The notes beneath the pieces were generated by a model. The model was given only the letters and a program-made list of their open reading frames with translations. It was not told the DNA's origin and ran no database searches. The position numbers and the translations under genes are program-made. A stretch of DNA of 28,176 bases from Tyzzerella sp. (GTDB lineage Bacteria > Bacillota > Clostridia > Lachnospirales > Anaerotignaceae). This document shows, one piece after another, positions 7,540-16,099 of this stretch (the stretch's first letter is position 1; the number at the start of each line of letters is the position of its first letter). Location: assembly GCA_019415525.1 (NCBI GenBank), contig DXZA01000068.1, forward strand, positions 1-28,176, in the 5' to 3' direction.

Positions 7540-8151
7540 CTATGCAGCCTTTTTTGCTCCAAGTTTATTTTCATTACCATTAATAAGACGTTTTATATTC
7601 TCTTTATGTTTATAAACTGCAAGGACTGCAAGTATTCCACAAACAATAATATATTCTTTTTCAAACTTTAATATGTAAAGGCTTATAGGTATAGCAACAG
7701 AAAATGCCATTGAACCAACAGAAACATATTTTGTAAAAAGTCCAATTATACCTATTGCAAAAGATATAATTGTAACTCTATAATCAAGTGTTGAAAGACA
7801 AAGCATCATTCCTATCATAACAGCTATACCTTTTCCACCTTTAAAGTTAAGATAGAAAGGAAAATTGTGACCTAAAACAGCCCCAACACAGCCATATATT
7901 CCTGCTATTAAACCTATTTCATCACCAAATATTAAACGACATACAACATAACTTATAACAGATTTCATAATATCACTTACAAATGTTATAAGACCTGCTT
8001 TTTTACCAAGAACACGAAGAGCATTTGTACTACCAAGATTGCCGCTTCCGTGCTTTCTAAGGTCTACATGCATAAACTTTCCAACAATAAATGCTGACTG
8101 TATACAACCAATAAAATAACCTATGACAATACATATAGCTTTAAGTATCAT
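7540..8151 (-). CDS. plsY: Acyl-phosphate:glycerol-3-phosphate acyltransferase
   Basis: A 203-residue integral membrane protein with about five helices. It acylates position 1 of glycerol 3-phosphate from acyl phosphate, the first committed step of membrane lipid synthesis. Family motifs are present: GSGNLGSTNALRVLGKKAG (near residue 36), HNFPFYLNFKGGKGIA (near 95), and a glycine-containing loop in the C-terminal third. The ATG at 8151 overlaps the der stop codon by one base (TGATG), so translation is probably coupled; an in-frame TTG one codon earlier is less likely. gpsA follows and supplies the substrate. The acyl-phosphate supplier plsX is not in this window. Confidence 0.94.
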   Translation of the reverse strand: MILKAICIVIGYFIGCIQSAFIVGKFMHVDLRKHGSGNLGSTNALRVLGKKAGLITFVSDIMKSVISYVVCRLIFGDEIGLIAGIYGCVGAVLGHNFPFYLNFKGGKGIAVMIGMMLCLSTLDYRVTIISFAIGIIGLFTKYVSVGSMAFSVAIPISLYILKFEKEYIIVCGILAVLAVYKHKENIKRLINGNENKLGAKKAA

Positions 8152-9473
8152 CAATCTTTCTCCCCTTTTTCTCTTACAACAAAATGTATAGGTGTACCAA
8201 CAAAACCAAAGGCTTCTCTAAGCTGGTTTTCAATATATCTTCTGTATGAGAAATGAAGAAGCTCTCTATCATTTACAAATATAACAAATGTAGGTGGTTT
8301 TACTCCTACCTGTGTCATATAGTATATTTTAAGTTGTTTACCTTTATCAGCCGGTGGCTGCTGCATAGCCATAGCTTCAATAAGTACATCGTTAAGCACA
8401 CCTGTACTTATTCTTAATGCATGATTTTCATGTACAGTCTGAATAAGTTCAAGCATTCTATTAATTCTCTGTCCTGTATGAGCAGAAATAAATACTCTTG
8501 GTGCATAAGGCATATAAGCAAGCTCATTTCCTATATCTTTTAAGTATTTATTCATTGTTTTATCATCTTTTTCGATAGAGTCCCATTTATTAACAGCAAC
8601 AATAGCTGCTTTTCCTCTTTCATGAGCAATACCTGCTATTTTTGTATCTTGGTCTGTTATACCTTCATTAGCATCAATTACAAGTATAGCAACATCACAT
8701 CTTTCAACTGCTGCAACAGCTCTTATTATACTGAAACGTTCAATTTCTTCTTTAATTTTGCTTTTTCTTCTCATTCCGGCAGTATCAATAAATACATATT
8801 TCTGACCGTCAATTTCTATTGGAGAGTCAACAGCATCTCTTGTTGTTCCAGGTATATTACTTACAATATGTCTTTCTTCACCAAGAATTTTATTTACAAG
8901 TGATGATTTACCAACATTTGGCTTACCAATAATAGCTACTTTAATTTCATTTTCATCATCTTCATAGTCAGCATCTTCTGGGAAATTTTTTGTAACTTCA
9001 TCAAGAAGGTCACCAAGACCAAGAGCCTGACCTGCTGATATTGCTATTGGGTCACCAATTCCAAGGTTATAAAATTCAAGAACCTCAAAATTATCCTTAC
9101 GCATATTATCTACTTTATTAACAGCAAGTACAATAGGTTTGTTTGTTCTTCTTAATATGTTTGCAACCTGCATATCATCTTCTATAACACCTGTTTTAAC
9201 ATCAACAACAAACACTATTACATCAGCTGTTTCAATAGCGATTTCAGCCTGCTGTAAAATCTGTTTTAATATAACATCTTCTGTTCCAGGTTCCATACCA
9301 CCTGTATCAATAAGTGTAAATTTTTTGTCAAGCCATTCAACATCAGCATAAATTCTGTCTCTTGTAACGCCTGGTGTATCCTGTACAATAGATATACGTT
9401 CACCTGCAAGTCTGTTAAAAAGTGTGGACTTACCAACATTCGGACGTCCAACAACAGCAACAATAGGTTTCAT
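8151..9473 (-). CDS. der: Ribosome-assembly GTPase Der (EngA)
   Basis: A 440-residue tandem GTPase required for maturation of the 50S subunit. G domain 1 has GRPNVGKST near residue 8, DTGG and NKVD. G domain 2 has GKPNVGKSS near residue 183, DTAGMRRK and NKWD. A KH-like RNA-binding domain forms the C-terminus after about residue 350. GGAGG lies about nine bases before the ATG. It sits three bases after the DUF512 radical SAM gene and overlaps plsY, so it is in the middle of a tightly packed co-transcribed run. Length and motif order are complete. Confidence 0.96.
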   Translation of the reverse strand: MKPIVAVVGRPNVGKSTLFNRLAGERISIVQDTPGVTRDRIYADVEWLDKKFTLIDTGGMEPGTEDVILKQILQQAEIAIETADVIVFVVDVKTGVIEDDMQVANILRRTNKPIVLAVNKVDNMRKDNFEVLEFYNLGIGDPIAISAGQALGLGDLLDEVTKNFPEDADYEDDENEIKVAIIGKPNVGKSSLVNKILGEERHIVSNIPGTTRDAVDSPIEIDGQKYVFIDTAGMRRKSKIKEEIERFSIIRAVAAVERCDVAILVIDANEGITDQDTKIAGIAHERGKAAIVAVNKWDSIEKDDKTMNKYLKDIGNELAYMPYAPRVFISAHTGQRINRMLELIQTVHENHALRISTGVLNDVLIEAMAMQQPPADKGKQLKIYYMTQVGVKPPTFVIFVNDRELLHFSYRRYIENQLREAFGFVGTPIHFVVREKGEKD

Positions 9474-9476
9474 TAA

Positions 9477-10799
9477 TTATTCCTCCGTATTAAGTATTTT
9501 CTTTATAAATTTATCACCTGAATTAGTAGAAATTTTTATTTTTATATTAAGTTCTTTTTCTATATCATCAATCTCCACATCATCAAGTAAAGTTTTTGTA
9601 CCATTTCTTAAAAGTGATTCAGGTAAAAGAAGATATTCTCCTAAATCTTTATCTCTAAGTTGATTTATAATATCCTGTCCTGTTAAAAGACCTGATACTG
9701 TTATCATTTCACCAAAAAAATCATTTTTTATAGAATAAACATTTACCGTTAAAGAAGGTATCTTTTCCATAAGTTTATCAGAAAGTTTTTTAATAAGGTC
9801 ATAGGCAGCAACACCAGTTGCCACAGATACAACTTTTTCATTTTGATTATCATAACTTGTTTTTTCAAGTTCTTCATAAAATTCTTTTTCAAAAAGAGAA
9901 AGCATACCTACACCATTTTCATATTGGGCAAAGTCTTCAAAAATATCTGCATTTGGAAGAGGTCTTTCTGCTTTAAGATAAAATTCATCTGCACAATAAA
10001 CAAAACGAGTACCATATTCTTTATAAAATTTTTGTTGCCATTTTTCAACTTGTGATATGACTTTTTCAGAATCTTCTTTTGAAAAAGGTTTCATAGGATA
10101 AAGACCATCTCTATATTTTGTAAGTCCAATAGGAACAATACTCATACTATGAGCATTTGGCATAAACTTAGCACAATCTGAAATTGTTTTATCAAGTATT
10201 TCACCATCATTTATACCATTACATAAAACAACTTGAAGGTTCATTTCTATACCAGCATCTTTAAGTCTTTTCATAATATCAAGGACTTTATCTGCATTTT
10301 TATTTTTAAGCATAGTTTTTCTAAGTTCAAGGTCTGTTGTATGAACAGAAACATTTATAGGTGAAAGATGATAAAATATAATATGGTTTATATCTTTTTC
10401 ACTCATATTTGTAAGTGTAACATAATTCCCCTGTAAAAAAGAAAGACGTGAATCATCATCTTTAAAGTAAAGGGTTTCTCTCATACCTTTTGGAAGCTGG
10501 TCTATAAAGCAGAATATACATTTATTTCGGCAACTTCTTGCTTGGTCCATAAGTCCACTTTCAAATACAATTCCTATATCTTCATCAAAATCTTTTTCTA
10601 TTTCTGCAATATATTCTTCACCTTCAGGTGTTCTAAATGTCATTTCAAGATATTCTTCATTTATTTGGTAACGATAATCAAATATATCTGTAATTTCTTC
10701 ATCATTTATGGCAACAAGAACGTCTCCTGGAGATATGCCAAGTTCTTCTGCAATACTTCCTTTTTCAATTTTTATTACAACATTTTCATTCTTTTTCAT
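9477..10799 (-). CDS. DUF512-family radical SAM protein with N-terminal PDZ-like domain
   Basis: A 440-residue protein starting at ATG 10799; an AGGTAG-like ribosome site lies just upstream, and the longer frame to 10859 would run into pgeF. Residues 1-65 form a PDZ-like module (GSIAEELGISPGDVLVAINDEEI). The radical SAM cysteines are C90, C94 and C97 (CRNKCIFC). The rest matches the conserved clostridial family described as a putative radical SAM enzyme containing DUF512, with LQGNYVTLTN, NVSVHTTD and PIGLTKYRDGLYP. The substrate is unknown to me. It is directly upstream of der, a widely seen neighbourhood that hints at a ribosome or RNA-related role, but that is inference. Confidence 0.85.
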   Translation of the reverse strand: MKKNENVVIKIEKGSIAEELGISPGDVLVAINDEEITDIFDYRYQINEEYLEMTFRTPEGEEYIAEIEKDFDEDIGIVFESGLMDQARSCRNKCIFCFIDQLPKGMRETLYFKDDDSRLSFLQGNYVTLTNMSEKDINHIIFYHLSPINVSVHTTDLELRKTMLKNKNADKVLDIMKRLKDAGIEMNLQVVLCNGINDGEILDKTISDCAKFMPNAHSMSIVPIGLTKYRDGLYPMKPFSKEDSEKVISQVEKWQQKFYKEYGTRFVYCADEFYLKAERPLPNADIFEDFAQYENGVGMLSLFEKEFYEELEKTSYDNQNEKVVSVATGVAAYDLIKKLSDKLMEKIPSLTVNVYSIKNDFFGEMITVSGLLTGQDIINQLRDKDLGEYLLLPESLLRNGTKTLLDDVEIDDIEKELNIKIKISTNSGDKFIKKILNTEE

Positions 10800-10818
10800 A
10801 AAACTACCTGCCAATACT

Positions 10819-11628
10819 TTATATAAGTTCCATAACAGCAACCATACTTCCTCTTTCATTTCCCATTACTCTATGAGAATAAAAAAGATTTGGATTACAC
10901 ATAGTACATAAATCTGTAACTTCAATATTTTGTTTTGGTATACCGCTTTTTTCCATCAAAAATGCATTTACTCCCCAAAGGTCTATTTTAAATTTTCCTT
11001 CTTCTTTATCTTTTTCAATAAATTTTTCTGCATTTTCTATTTTTTCTATAAATTCAGAAACAACAGGCATATCAACTTGAAAACAACATTTTCCAATAGA
11101 AGGTCCTATGGCTGCAATTATATTTTGTGGATTTGTTTTAAAATTATCCTTCATTTTATTAATTGTTTCAACAGCAATACCATTTACAGTACCTCTCCAA
11201 CCAGCATGTGCTAATGCTATAACTTTATTTTCTGTATCAACAAAAAATAATGGCACACAATCTGCTGAAAATGTTGTAAGGACAACACCTTTTTCATTTG
11301 TTATAAGTCCATCTGTATCATTAAGGTCATTTTCTATTGTTACACCTTTACCTATATCAGCTTTTGTAACAATTCTAACATTTGTTGTATGTGTTTGACG
11401 ACTCATAACTATATTTTTATAATTTATACCTGTGGCTTTTTTCATTATTTCAAAATTTTTTATAACATTTTCTCTTTTATCTCCACGAGTAAAACTTAAA
11501 TTCATTGAATAAAATTCATTTTCACTTACTCCACCACAACGTGTTGAAAAATAATGTCTTACAATACCTGTTTTATTTATGTTATCAAACTGTATATATT
11601 TTAAATTCCCTTTTTCAACTATTTTCAA
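10819..11628 (-). CDS. pgeF: Peptidoglycan editing factor PgeF (YfiH / multicopper polyphenol oxidase-like family)
   Basis: A 269-residue protein of the YfiH family, whose studied members act as purine-nucleoside-cleaving enzymes and keep wrong amino acids out of the peptidoglycan stem peptide. The zinc-site residues are visible: H80 in SRQTHTTNV, C124 in TFSADCVPLFFVD and H141 in LAHAGWRG, plus the GPSIGKCCFQV signature. Translation appears to start at TTG 11628, with AAGGTGTGAT just upstream and no better ATG nearby. It lies 18 bases after yraN and 19 before the DUF512 gene. Older annotation as laccase is probably misleading. Confidence 0.9.
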   Translation of the reverse strand: MKIVEKGNLKYIQFDNINKTGIVRHYFSTRCGGVSENEFYSMNLSFTRGDKRENVIKNFEIMKKATGINYKNIVMSRQTHTTNVRIVTKADIGKGVTIENDLNDTDGLITNEKGVVLTTFSADCVPLFFVDTENKVIALAHAGWRGTVNGIAVETINKMKDNFKTNPQNIIAAIGPSIGKCCFQVDMPVVSEFIEKIENAEKFIEKDKEEGKFKIDLWGVNAFLMEKSGIPKQNIEVTDLCTMCNPNLFYSHRVMGNERGSMVAVMELI

Positions 11629-11646
11629 AATATCACACCTTCCCTA

Positions 11647-12003
11647 TTAACAGAAAGCATTTTCTATATAATTAAAATATACAGTATTATCTAAAACCAT
11701 AACTTCTCCTACATCAAATCTAAAGTTATAATCATAGAATTCATTTTCTGCTATATACATAAAAGCTGTATTTTTTATTTTATTCTGCTTTTTAAAATCA
11801 ACAGCCTCTCTTGGTAATCCCATAATAGGATTTATTCTTGTCTTAACCTCAACAAAGGCTATTGTATCATCTTTTTTTACTATTATATCAATTTCGCCAC
11901 ATTTTTTTCTGAAATTTCTTTCTAAAAGAGTATACCCCATATTCAAAAGCTCTTTTAATACAATATCTTCACCTTTATCTCCTGTCAATTTATTTTTAAG
12001 CAT
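11647..12003 (-). CDS. YraN-family (UPF0102) nuclease-like protein
   Basis: A 118-residue protein with the restriction-endonuclease-like fold pattern of UPF0102: a G-x-x-GED start, E12, then CGEIDIIV (E37, D39) and FVEVKTR (E52, K54), a PD-(D/E)XK-like arrangement. Its biological substrate is not established. It follows rnhB by a single base, with its ribosome site (GAGGTATAAT) inside the end of rnhB. The rnhB-yraN pairing is very common in bacteria and suggests a nucleic-acid processing role. Length is normal for the family. Confidence 0.9.
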   Translation of the reverse strand: MLKNKLTGDKGEDIVLKELLNMGYTLLERNFRKKCGEIDIIVKKDDTIAFVEVKTRINPIMGLPREAVDFKKQNKIKNTAFMYIAENEFYDYNFRFDVGEVMVLDNTVYFNYIENAFC

Positions 12004-12004
12004 A

Positions 12005-12775
12005 TTATACCTCTAAAATATTTTTCAAAAAGCTTTTTCTGTGTATAGGAGATATACCATATTTTTTTAGAGCTTCCAAATGTTCTTTTGAACCATATCC
12101 CTTATTTTTTTCAAAATGATATTCTGGATATATTTTAGAATATTCTTCCATCATTCTATCCCTATGAACTTTAGCAATAATACTTGCTGCTCCAATAGAA
12201 AGACTTTTTGAATCACCTTTTATAATACCTTTTTGCTCACATTCAATATTAGGTATTGTTACAGCATCAGCAAGTACAAAATCTGGTTTTACAGAAAGTT
12301 TCGATAAAGCTTCTCTCATTGCCTTATATGTAGCTTGTAAAATATTTATTTCATCAATTTCTTTAGGACTTACAACTCCAAATGCATAAGCTACTGCATT
12401 ATTTATTATTATATCATAAAGTTCATTTCTTTTTTTCTCAGAAAGTTTTTTTGAATCATTTATACCCATAATCCTACAATCTTTAGGTAAAATTACAGCA
12501 GCAGTTACAACAGGGCCAGCAAGCGGACCTCTTCCAACTTCATCTATACCCGCAATAATACTATATCCATTTTCATATATTTTTTTTTCATATTGAAGAA
12601 GGCTTTCAATTCTTTCTTCCTCTTTTTTTATGGCATCTAATTTCTTTTTATAGCTCTCTATAATATTCAAAACGCCTTTTCTTTCATCATCTTTATATTT
12701 TTCAAAAAGTTCATTTATATTTTTAATATCACATTGGGCAAATTCATTTTTTATTATATTTATAGAAACAGACAT
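12005..12775 (-). CDS. rnhB: Ribonuclease HII
   Basis: A 256-residue endonuclease that cuts the RNA strand of RNA-DNA hybrids and removes single ribonucleotides from DNA. The core begins at IAGIDEVGRGPLAG with D78 and E79; the third acidic residue is D170 in FVLADAV, and KVHRDRMM and NKGYGSKEH follow. The roughly 70-residue N-terminal extension, charged and probably helical, is the long Gram-positive form. AAAGGA precedes the ATG. It is the first gene behind the promoter at 12797-12825, heading a run of seven genes down to gpsA. Confidence 0.95.
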   Translation of the reverse strand: MSVSINIIKNEFAQCDIKNINELFEKYKDDERKGVLNIIESYKKKLDAIKKEEERIESLLQYEKKIYENGYSIIAGIDEVGRGPLAGPVVTAAVILPKDCRIMGINDSKKLSEKKRNELYDIIINNAVAYAFGVVSPKEIDEINILQATYKAMREALSKLSVKPDFVLADAVTIPNIECEQKGIIKGDSKSLSIGAASIIAKVHRDRMMEEYSKIYPEYHFEKNKGYGSKEHLEALKKYGISPIHRKSFLKNILEV

Positions 12776-12796
12776 ATACTCAATCCTTTCTACAAA

Positions 12797-12825
12797 ATTA
12801 TATACTTAAATATCAACTATGTAAA
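12797..12825 (-). promoter_or_regulatory. Promoter of the rnhB-to-gpsA operon
   Basis: On the minus strand, TTTACA (12825-12820), a 17-base spacer and TATAAT (12802-12797). The expected leader before rnhB is only about 15 bases but contains the AAAGGA ribosome site. Confidence 0.75.
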
Positions 12826-12842
12826 CATTATAAAACAAATAT

Positions 12843-12867
12843 AAAAGACTGTATATTACAGTCTTTT
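12843..12867 (-). terminator. Terminator after the SUKH gene
   Basis: Perfect inverted repeat AAAAGACTGTA / TACAGTCTTTT with a three-base loop, 12 bases beyond the stop codon at 12880. It separates the SUKH gene from the rnhB promoter. Confidence 0.8.
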
Positions 12868-12879
12868 AACTATTAAATA

Positions 12880-13644
12880 TTATTCACATTCATCATCGTC
12901 ATCTTCAAAATACTTTCCATAACTAATAGTAAATACTTCATATCCATTAATTTTATAGTAAAAATAAAGTATATCTTTTTCAGTATCATAACAACTATTT
13001 ATACCATCTTTACACATAATATCAATATCAATATCATCTTCATTCATAATCTCTATAATGCTATCATGATTATCAATGTATTCTTCACAACCAGACATAG
13101 AAAGCATTTCTTTAATAAAATCATATGTTGTTTCTGTTTTATCATCAAATGTATAATAATCCATTTCTGTTGATATATATACAGGTACATCTTCAACTTG
13201 ATTTATAATATCTTTTTTTAAATATGCAGCGTCCCAACAACCTTGATTTTCAGACCATATTAATATGTATTCATCAGTTAATTCATCATATCTTTCTTTA
13301 GATATATTTTTGAATTTATAAAATTTACTTTCTTCTATGGCTTTTTTCTTTTTTTCTTCATCATCTATTTTATCTATATATTCAATTTCTTCTTCAATAT
13401 TCTCTTCTAAATATATAAAATTGCTTGTTATTTCTTCTAAATTATTCATTCTATTAAAATCATAATTTATAGAATTTTTACCGCAAAGCATCATATATTT
13501 TTTATATATGGTTGGAAATTTTATACCTAACTTTTCTTCAGTTTTAATAATTTCACTTTCATCAAAACCTTCAATTTCTTCATCACTAAACTTACATAAA
13601 ATACTAACTATTTCATCAATACTCAAATTATATTTTTTAGACAT
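12880..13644 (-). CDS. SUKH (SMI1/KNR4) family protein, possible orphan immunity protein
   Basis: A 254-residue, strongly acidic protein. The SMI1/KNR4 fold is recognised from the opening helix and strand (SEIIKTEEKLGIKFPTIYKK then YMMLCG, about residues 29-54) and the later YILIWSENQGCWDAAYLK segment around residue 125 with the usual tryptophans. Many SUKH proteins are immunity factors against contact-dependent or polymorphic toxins, and others have housekeeping roles. No toxin, secretion gene or other immunity gene is seen beside it: neighbours are ylbF and rnhB, and terminators flank it on both sides. AGGAGG precedes the ATG. It looks like an isolated cargo gene; its function here is unknown. 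Confidence 0.75.
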   Translation of the reverse strand: MSKKYNLSIDEIVSILCKFSDEEIEGFDESEIIKTEEKLGIKFPTIYKKYMMLCGKNSINYDFNRMNNLEEITSNFIYLEENIEEEIEYIDKIDDEEKKKKAIEESKFYKFKNISKERYDELTDEYILIWSENQGCWDAAYLKKDIINQVEDVPVYISTEMDYYTFDDKTETTYDFIKEMLSMSGCEEYIDNHDSIIEIMNEDDIDIDIMCKDGINSCYDTEKDILYFYYKINGYEVFTISYGKYFEDDDDECE

Positions 13645-13678
13645 AATATTTCCTCCTTTTTTAATTAATTATATAATA

Positions 13679-13710
13679 ACCCTCTACAATCTAAAATAAT
13701 TATAGAGGGT
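13679..13710 (-). terminator. Probable terminator after ylbF
   Basis: ACCCTCTA / TAGAGGGT inverted repeat with a 16-base loop, 8 bases beyond the ylbF stop. The following T-run is poor, so readthrough into the SUKH gene is possible. Confidence 0.5.
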
Positions 13711-13717
13711 ATATTAA

Positions 13718-14077
13718 TTAATTAATGCTGTTAAAAAAGTCCATATCTACTGATATATTTTCACCAAGCATATTATATATTTCAGAAATCATTATGATTA
13801 ATTTCTTTTCACTTTCAATAAAATTACTAGATAATTCATTTTCTGATACTTTTTCATATAATGCATTAACACTATCTTCTTCAGACTTTGAAATATCTTC
13901 TCCAGAAATTCTTCTTAACTCTGTTTTAGTCTGTAAAACTCTAAACTCATCAACAAGTTTTTTAATTTCTGGATTTTCTAAAAGCTCATTATTATATTTA
14001 CAATATTTAATATATTCTTCACTTTCTTTTATAGCATTTGAAAGCTCCAAAACTATTTTCTTTAAATTATTATCCAA
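13718..14077 (-). CDS. YlbF/YmcA (DUF964) family protein
   Basis: A 119-residue all-helical protein of the YlbF/YmcA family (helical pair around IKESEEYIKYCKYNNELLENPEIKKLVDEF split by the NPEI turn). In Bacillus the relatives form the Y-complex with YaaT and direct RNase Y mRNA processing. Here it directly follows rnjA, so an RNA-decay role is reasonable but inferred. The start is TTG 14077, nine bases after GGAGG, which lies inside the last codons of rnjA. A nearer ATG at 14082 overlaps the rnjA stop but opens a frame of only six codons and is a decoy. Conserved cysteines for an Fe-S cluster are not obvious. Confidence 0.75.
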   Translation of the reverse strand: MDNNLKKIVLELSNAIKESEEYIKYCKYNNELLENPEIKKLVDEFRVLQTKTELRRISGEDISKSEEDSVNALYEKVSENELSSNFIESEKKLIIMISEIYNMLGENISVDMDFFNSIN

Positions 14078-14081
14078 GGCA

Positions 14082-15752
14082 TTAAACCTCCGTAATTATA
14101 GGTAAAATCATAGGACTTCTTTTTGTTTTCTGCCATAAATAGTTTTTTAGAGTATCTTTTATAAGTCCTTTTATATAGCTCCAGCCTGTAATATGTTTTT
14201 CTTCACATTTCATAAGAGCCTCTTGTACAACAGCTTTTGCTTCTTCCATAAGCTCTTCAGCTTCACGTACATAAACAAAACCTCTAGAAATAATATCAGG
14301 ACCAGCAATAACCATACCTGTTTCTTTTTCCATTGTAACAACAACAATCATAAGACCATCTTGTGAAAGGTGTTTTCTATCACGAAGCACAATATTTCCA
14401 ACATCACCAACTCCAAGACCATCAACAAGAACCTGTCCTGAAGTTACTGTTCCATTTACTTTTGCTTCATTCTTTGTTATTTCTAGAACATCTCCTATAC
14501 CCATTACAAATATATTATCTTTTTCAACGCCCATAGAAATAGCAAGGTCTCTATGGCTTACAAGGTTCATATATTCTCCATGAACAGGCATAAAATATTT
14601 TGGTTTTGTAAGTGCAAGCATAAGTTTAAGCTCTTCTTGTCTTGCATGACCTGAAGCATGTATTTCAGCCATACCTTCATACACTACATTTGCACCTTTT
14701 TTAAGAAGCTCATTTTTTACTCTTGAAATATTTTTTTCATTTCCTGGTATTGATGATGCACTTATTATTATTTTATCATCTGGCTTTACATGAACTTGTT
14801 TATGTTCATTTGCTGCAATTCTTGAAAGTGCAGACATTGTTTCCCCTTGACTTCCTGTTGTAATAATAACAAGTTGTTCATCAGAATAATTTTTTATTTC
14901 TGTTATATCAATAAGAACACCTGTAGGAACATTAAGATATCCAAGCTCTGTTGCAGTTTTTACTGCATTAACCATACTTCTACCTATAATTGCTACTTTT
15001 CTTTTGTATGTGTATGCAGAATTTATAATCTGCTGTATGCGGTGTATGTTTGATGAAAATGTAGCAACCATAATTCTGTTTTTTGGTGTTTCCTCAAATA
15101 TTTGGTCAAATACACGTCCTACATTCTTTTCAGATATTGTAAAACCTTTTCTTTCTGCATTTGTAGATTCACTCATAAGAAGAAGTACACCTTGTTTACC
15201 AAGTTCAGCAAATCTGTGTATATCCATAATATCGCCATCAATAGGTGTATAATCAACCTTAAAATCACCTGTATGAATAATCAAACCAAGTGGTGTTGTT
15301 ATGGCAAGTGCAACAGCATCTGCTATACTATGATTTGTGTGTATAAATTCAACTTTAAACTGACCAAGTTTTATAAATTCTCCTGGAACTACTGTATGAA
15401 GTGTTACAGAATTAAGAAGATTATGTTCACGAAGTTTATTTTCTAAAAGACCAAGTGTAAGCATTGTTCCGAATACAGGTACGTTTACATCTCTTAAAAC
15501 ATAAGGTAATGCACCTATATGGTCTTCATGTCCATGAGTAAGAACAATTCCTCTTACTTTATCTATATTTTTTTGTAAATATGTTGTATCCGGTATAACA
15601 AGGTCAATACCAAGCATATCATCTTCTGGAAAAGCAAGACCACAATCTATTATTATAATGTCATTGTTATACTCTAAAACGGTCATATTTTTACCAAATT
15701 CCTGTAAACCGCCTAAAGATATAACCTTAAGCTTTTGTTTTTTTGAAGCCAA
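14082..15752 (-). CDS. rnjA: Ribonuclease J
   Basis: From TTG 15752, preceded by GGGAGGTG, the protein is 556 residues, matching the family length; the frame to 15815 would put this ribosome site inside the gene. The metallo-beta-lactamase motif is H73-x-H75-x-D77-H78 in LTHGHEDHIG, followed by HTGDFKVDYTPIDG, the beta-CASP segment with a conserved HASGHA, and a C-terminal dimerisation domain. RNase J is the 5'-3' exonuclease and endonuclease of Gram-positive mRNA decay and rRNA maturation. A ylbF gene follows with overlapping stop and ribosome site. It could be called J1 or J2; only one copy is in the window. Confidence 0.94.
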   Translation of the reverse strand: MASKKQKLKVISLGGLQEFGKNMTVLEYNNDIIIIDCGLAFPEDDMLGIDLVIPDTTYLQKNIDKVRGIVLTHGHEDHIGALPYVLRDVNVPVFGTMLTLGLLENKLREHNLLNSVTLHTVVPGEFIKLGQFKVEFIHTNHSIADAVALAITTPLGLIIHTGDFKVDYTPIDGDIMDIHRFAELGKQGVLLLMSESTNAERKGFTISEKNVGRVFDQIFEETPKNRIMVATFSSNIHRIQQIINSAYTYKRKVAIIGRSMVNAVKTATELGYLNVPTGVLIDITEIKNYSDEQLVIITTGSQGETMSALSRIAANEHKQVHVKPDDKIIISASSIPGNEKNISRVKNELLKKGANVVYEGMAEIHASGHARQEELKLMLALTKPKYFMPVHGEYMNLVSHRDLAISMGVEKDNIFVMGIGDVLEITKNEAKVNGTVTSGQVLVDGLGVGDVGNIVLRDRKHLSQDGLMIVVVTMEKETGMVIAGPDIISRGFVYVREAEELMEEAKAVVQEALMKCEEKHITGWSYIKGLIKDTLKNYLWQKTKRSPMILPIITEV

Positions 15753-15952
15753 AAAAACACCTCCCTTTCTTATAAATACTTTTATTAACAAAATTAAAAT
15801 AAAACTGCCGTTCATTTTTATCTGTCACTTATAATTATTACTTTATGAATAATATTTTAAACATATAATATTATAAGGCTATTAAATATAATATAAATTT
15901 TATCCCGAAAATATACAAAAACCTTGTAATATAAAACGAACAGTTTAAACAC

Positions 15953-15984
15953 GAAAATAAACCTGTCTTAAACAGGCTATTTTC
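15953..15984 (-). terminator. Probable terminator downstream of the ireB-ruvX-DUF1292 cluster
   Basis: CCTGT / ACAGG stem with a CTTAA loop, enclosed by GAAAATA / TATTTTC, so A-rich before and T-rich after in both directions. It lies about 115 bases after the DUF1292 stop codon. Confidence 0.55.
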
Positions 15985-16047
15985 AAAAATACTATTAAAC
16001 TTAAAATATTTATATCCAATTTTATTATTCACCGCACATAAAAATTG

Positions 16048-16092
16048 AATATATATTTTAAAATATATATTTAATCAAAGATTTTCTTTGAT
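16048..16092. repeat. AT palindrome and adjacent hairpin after the DUF1292 gene
   Basis: Positions 16048-16071 form a perfect self-complementary run of A and T. At 16074-16092 ATCAAAGA / TCTTTGAT forms an eight-pair hairpin just past the stop at 16100. The hairpin may be a weak terminator. Confidence 0.5.
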
Positions 16093-16099
16093 AAATTTA

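Larger units (their letters stand above)
15753..16099. other. Non-coding gap upstream of rnjA
   Basis: About 350 AT-rich bases with no credible gene. It holds the rnjA leader, a terminator-like hairpin at 15953-15984, a perfect 24-base AT palindrome (16048-16071) and a small hairpin behind the DUF1292 gene. A possible weak rnjA promoter (TTGTAT, 17 bases, TATATT on the minus strand around 15880-15920) is uncertain. Confidence 0.6.

Noticed and set aside
7221..7583. Plus-strand 120-codon frame over gpsA
   Set aside because: Antisense shadow of a well-supported gpsA; no ribosome site or recognisable domain.
13725..14105. Plus-strand 126-codon frame over ylbF
   Set aside because: Antisense to a better supported ylbF coupled to rnjA; serine/leucine-rich shadow composition.
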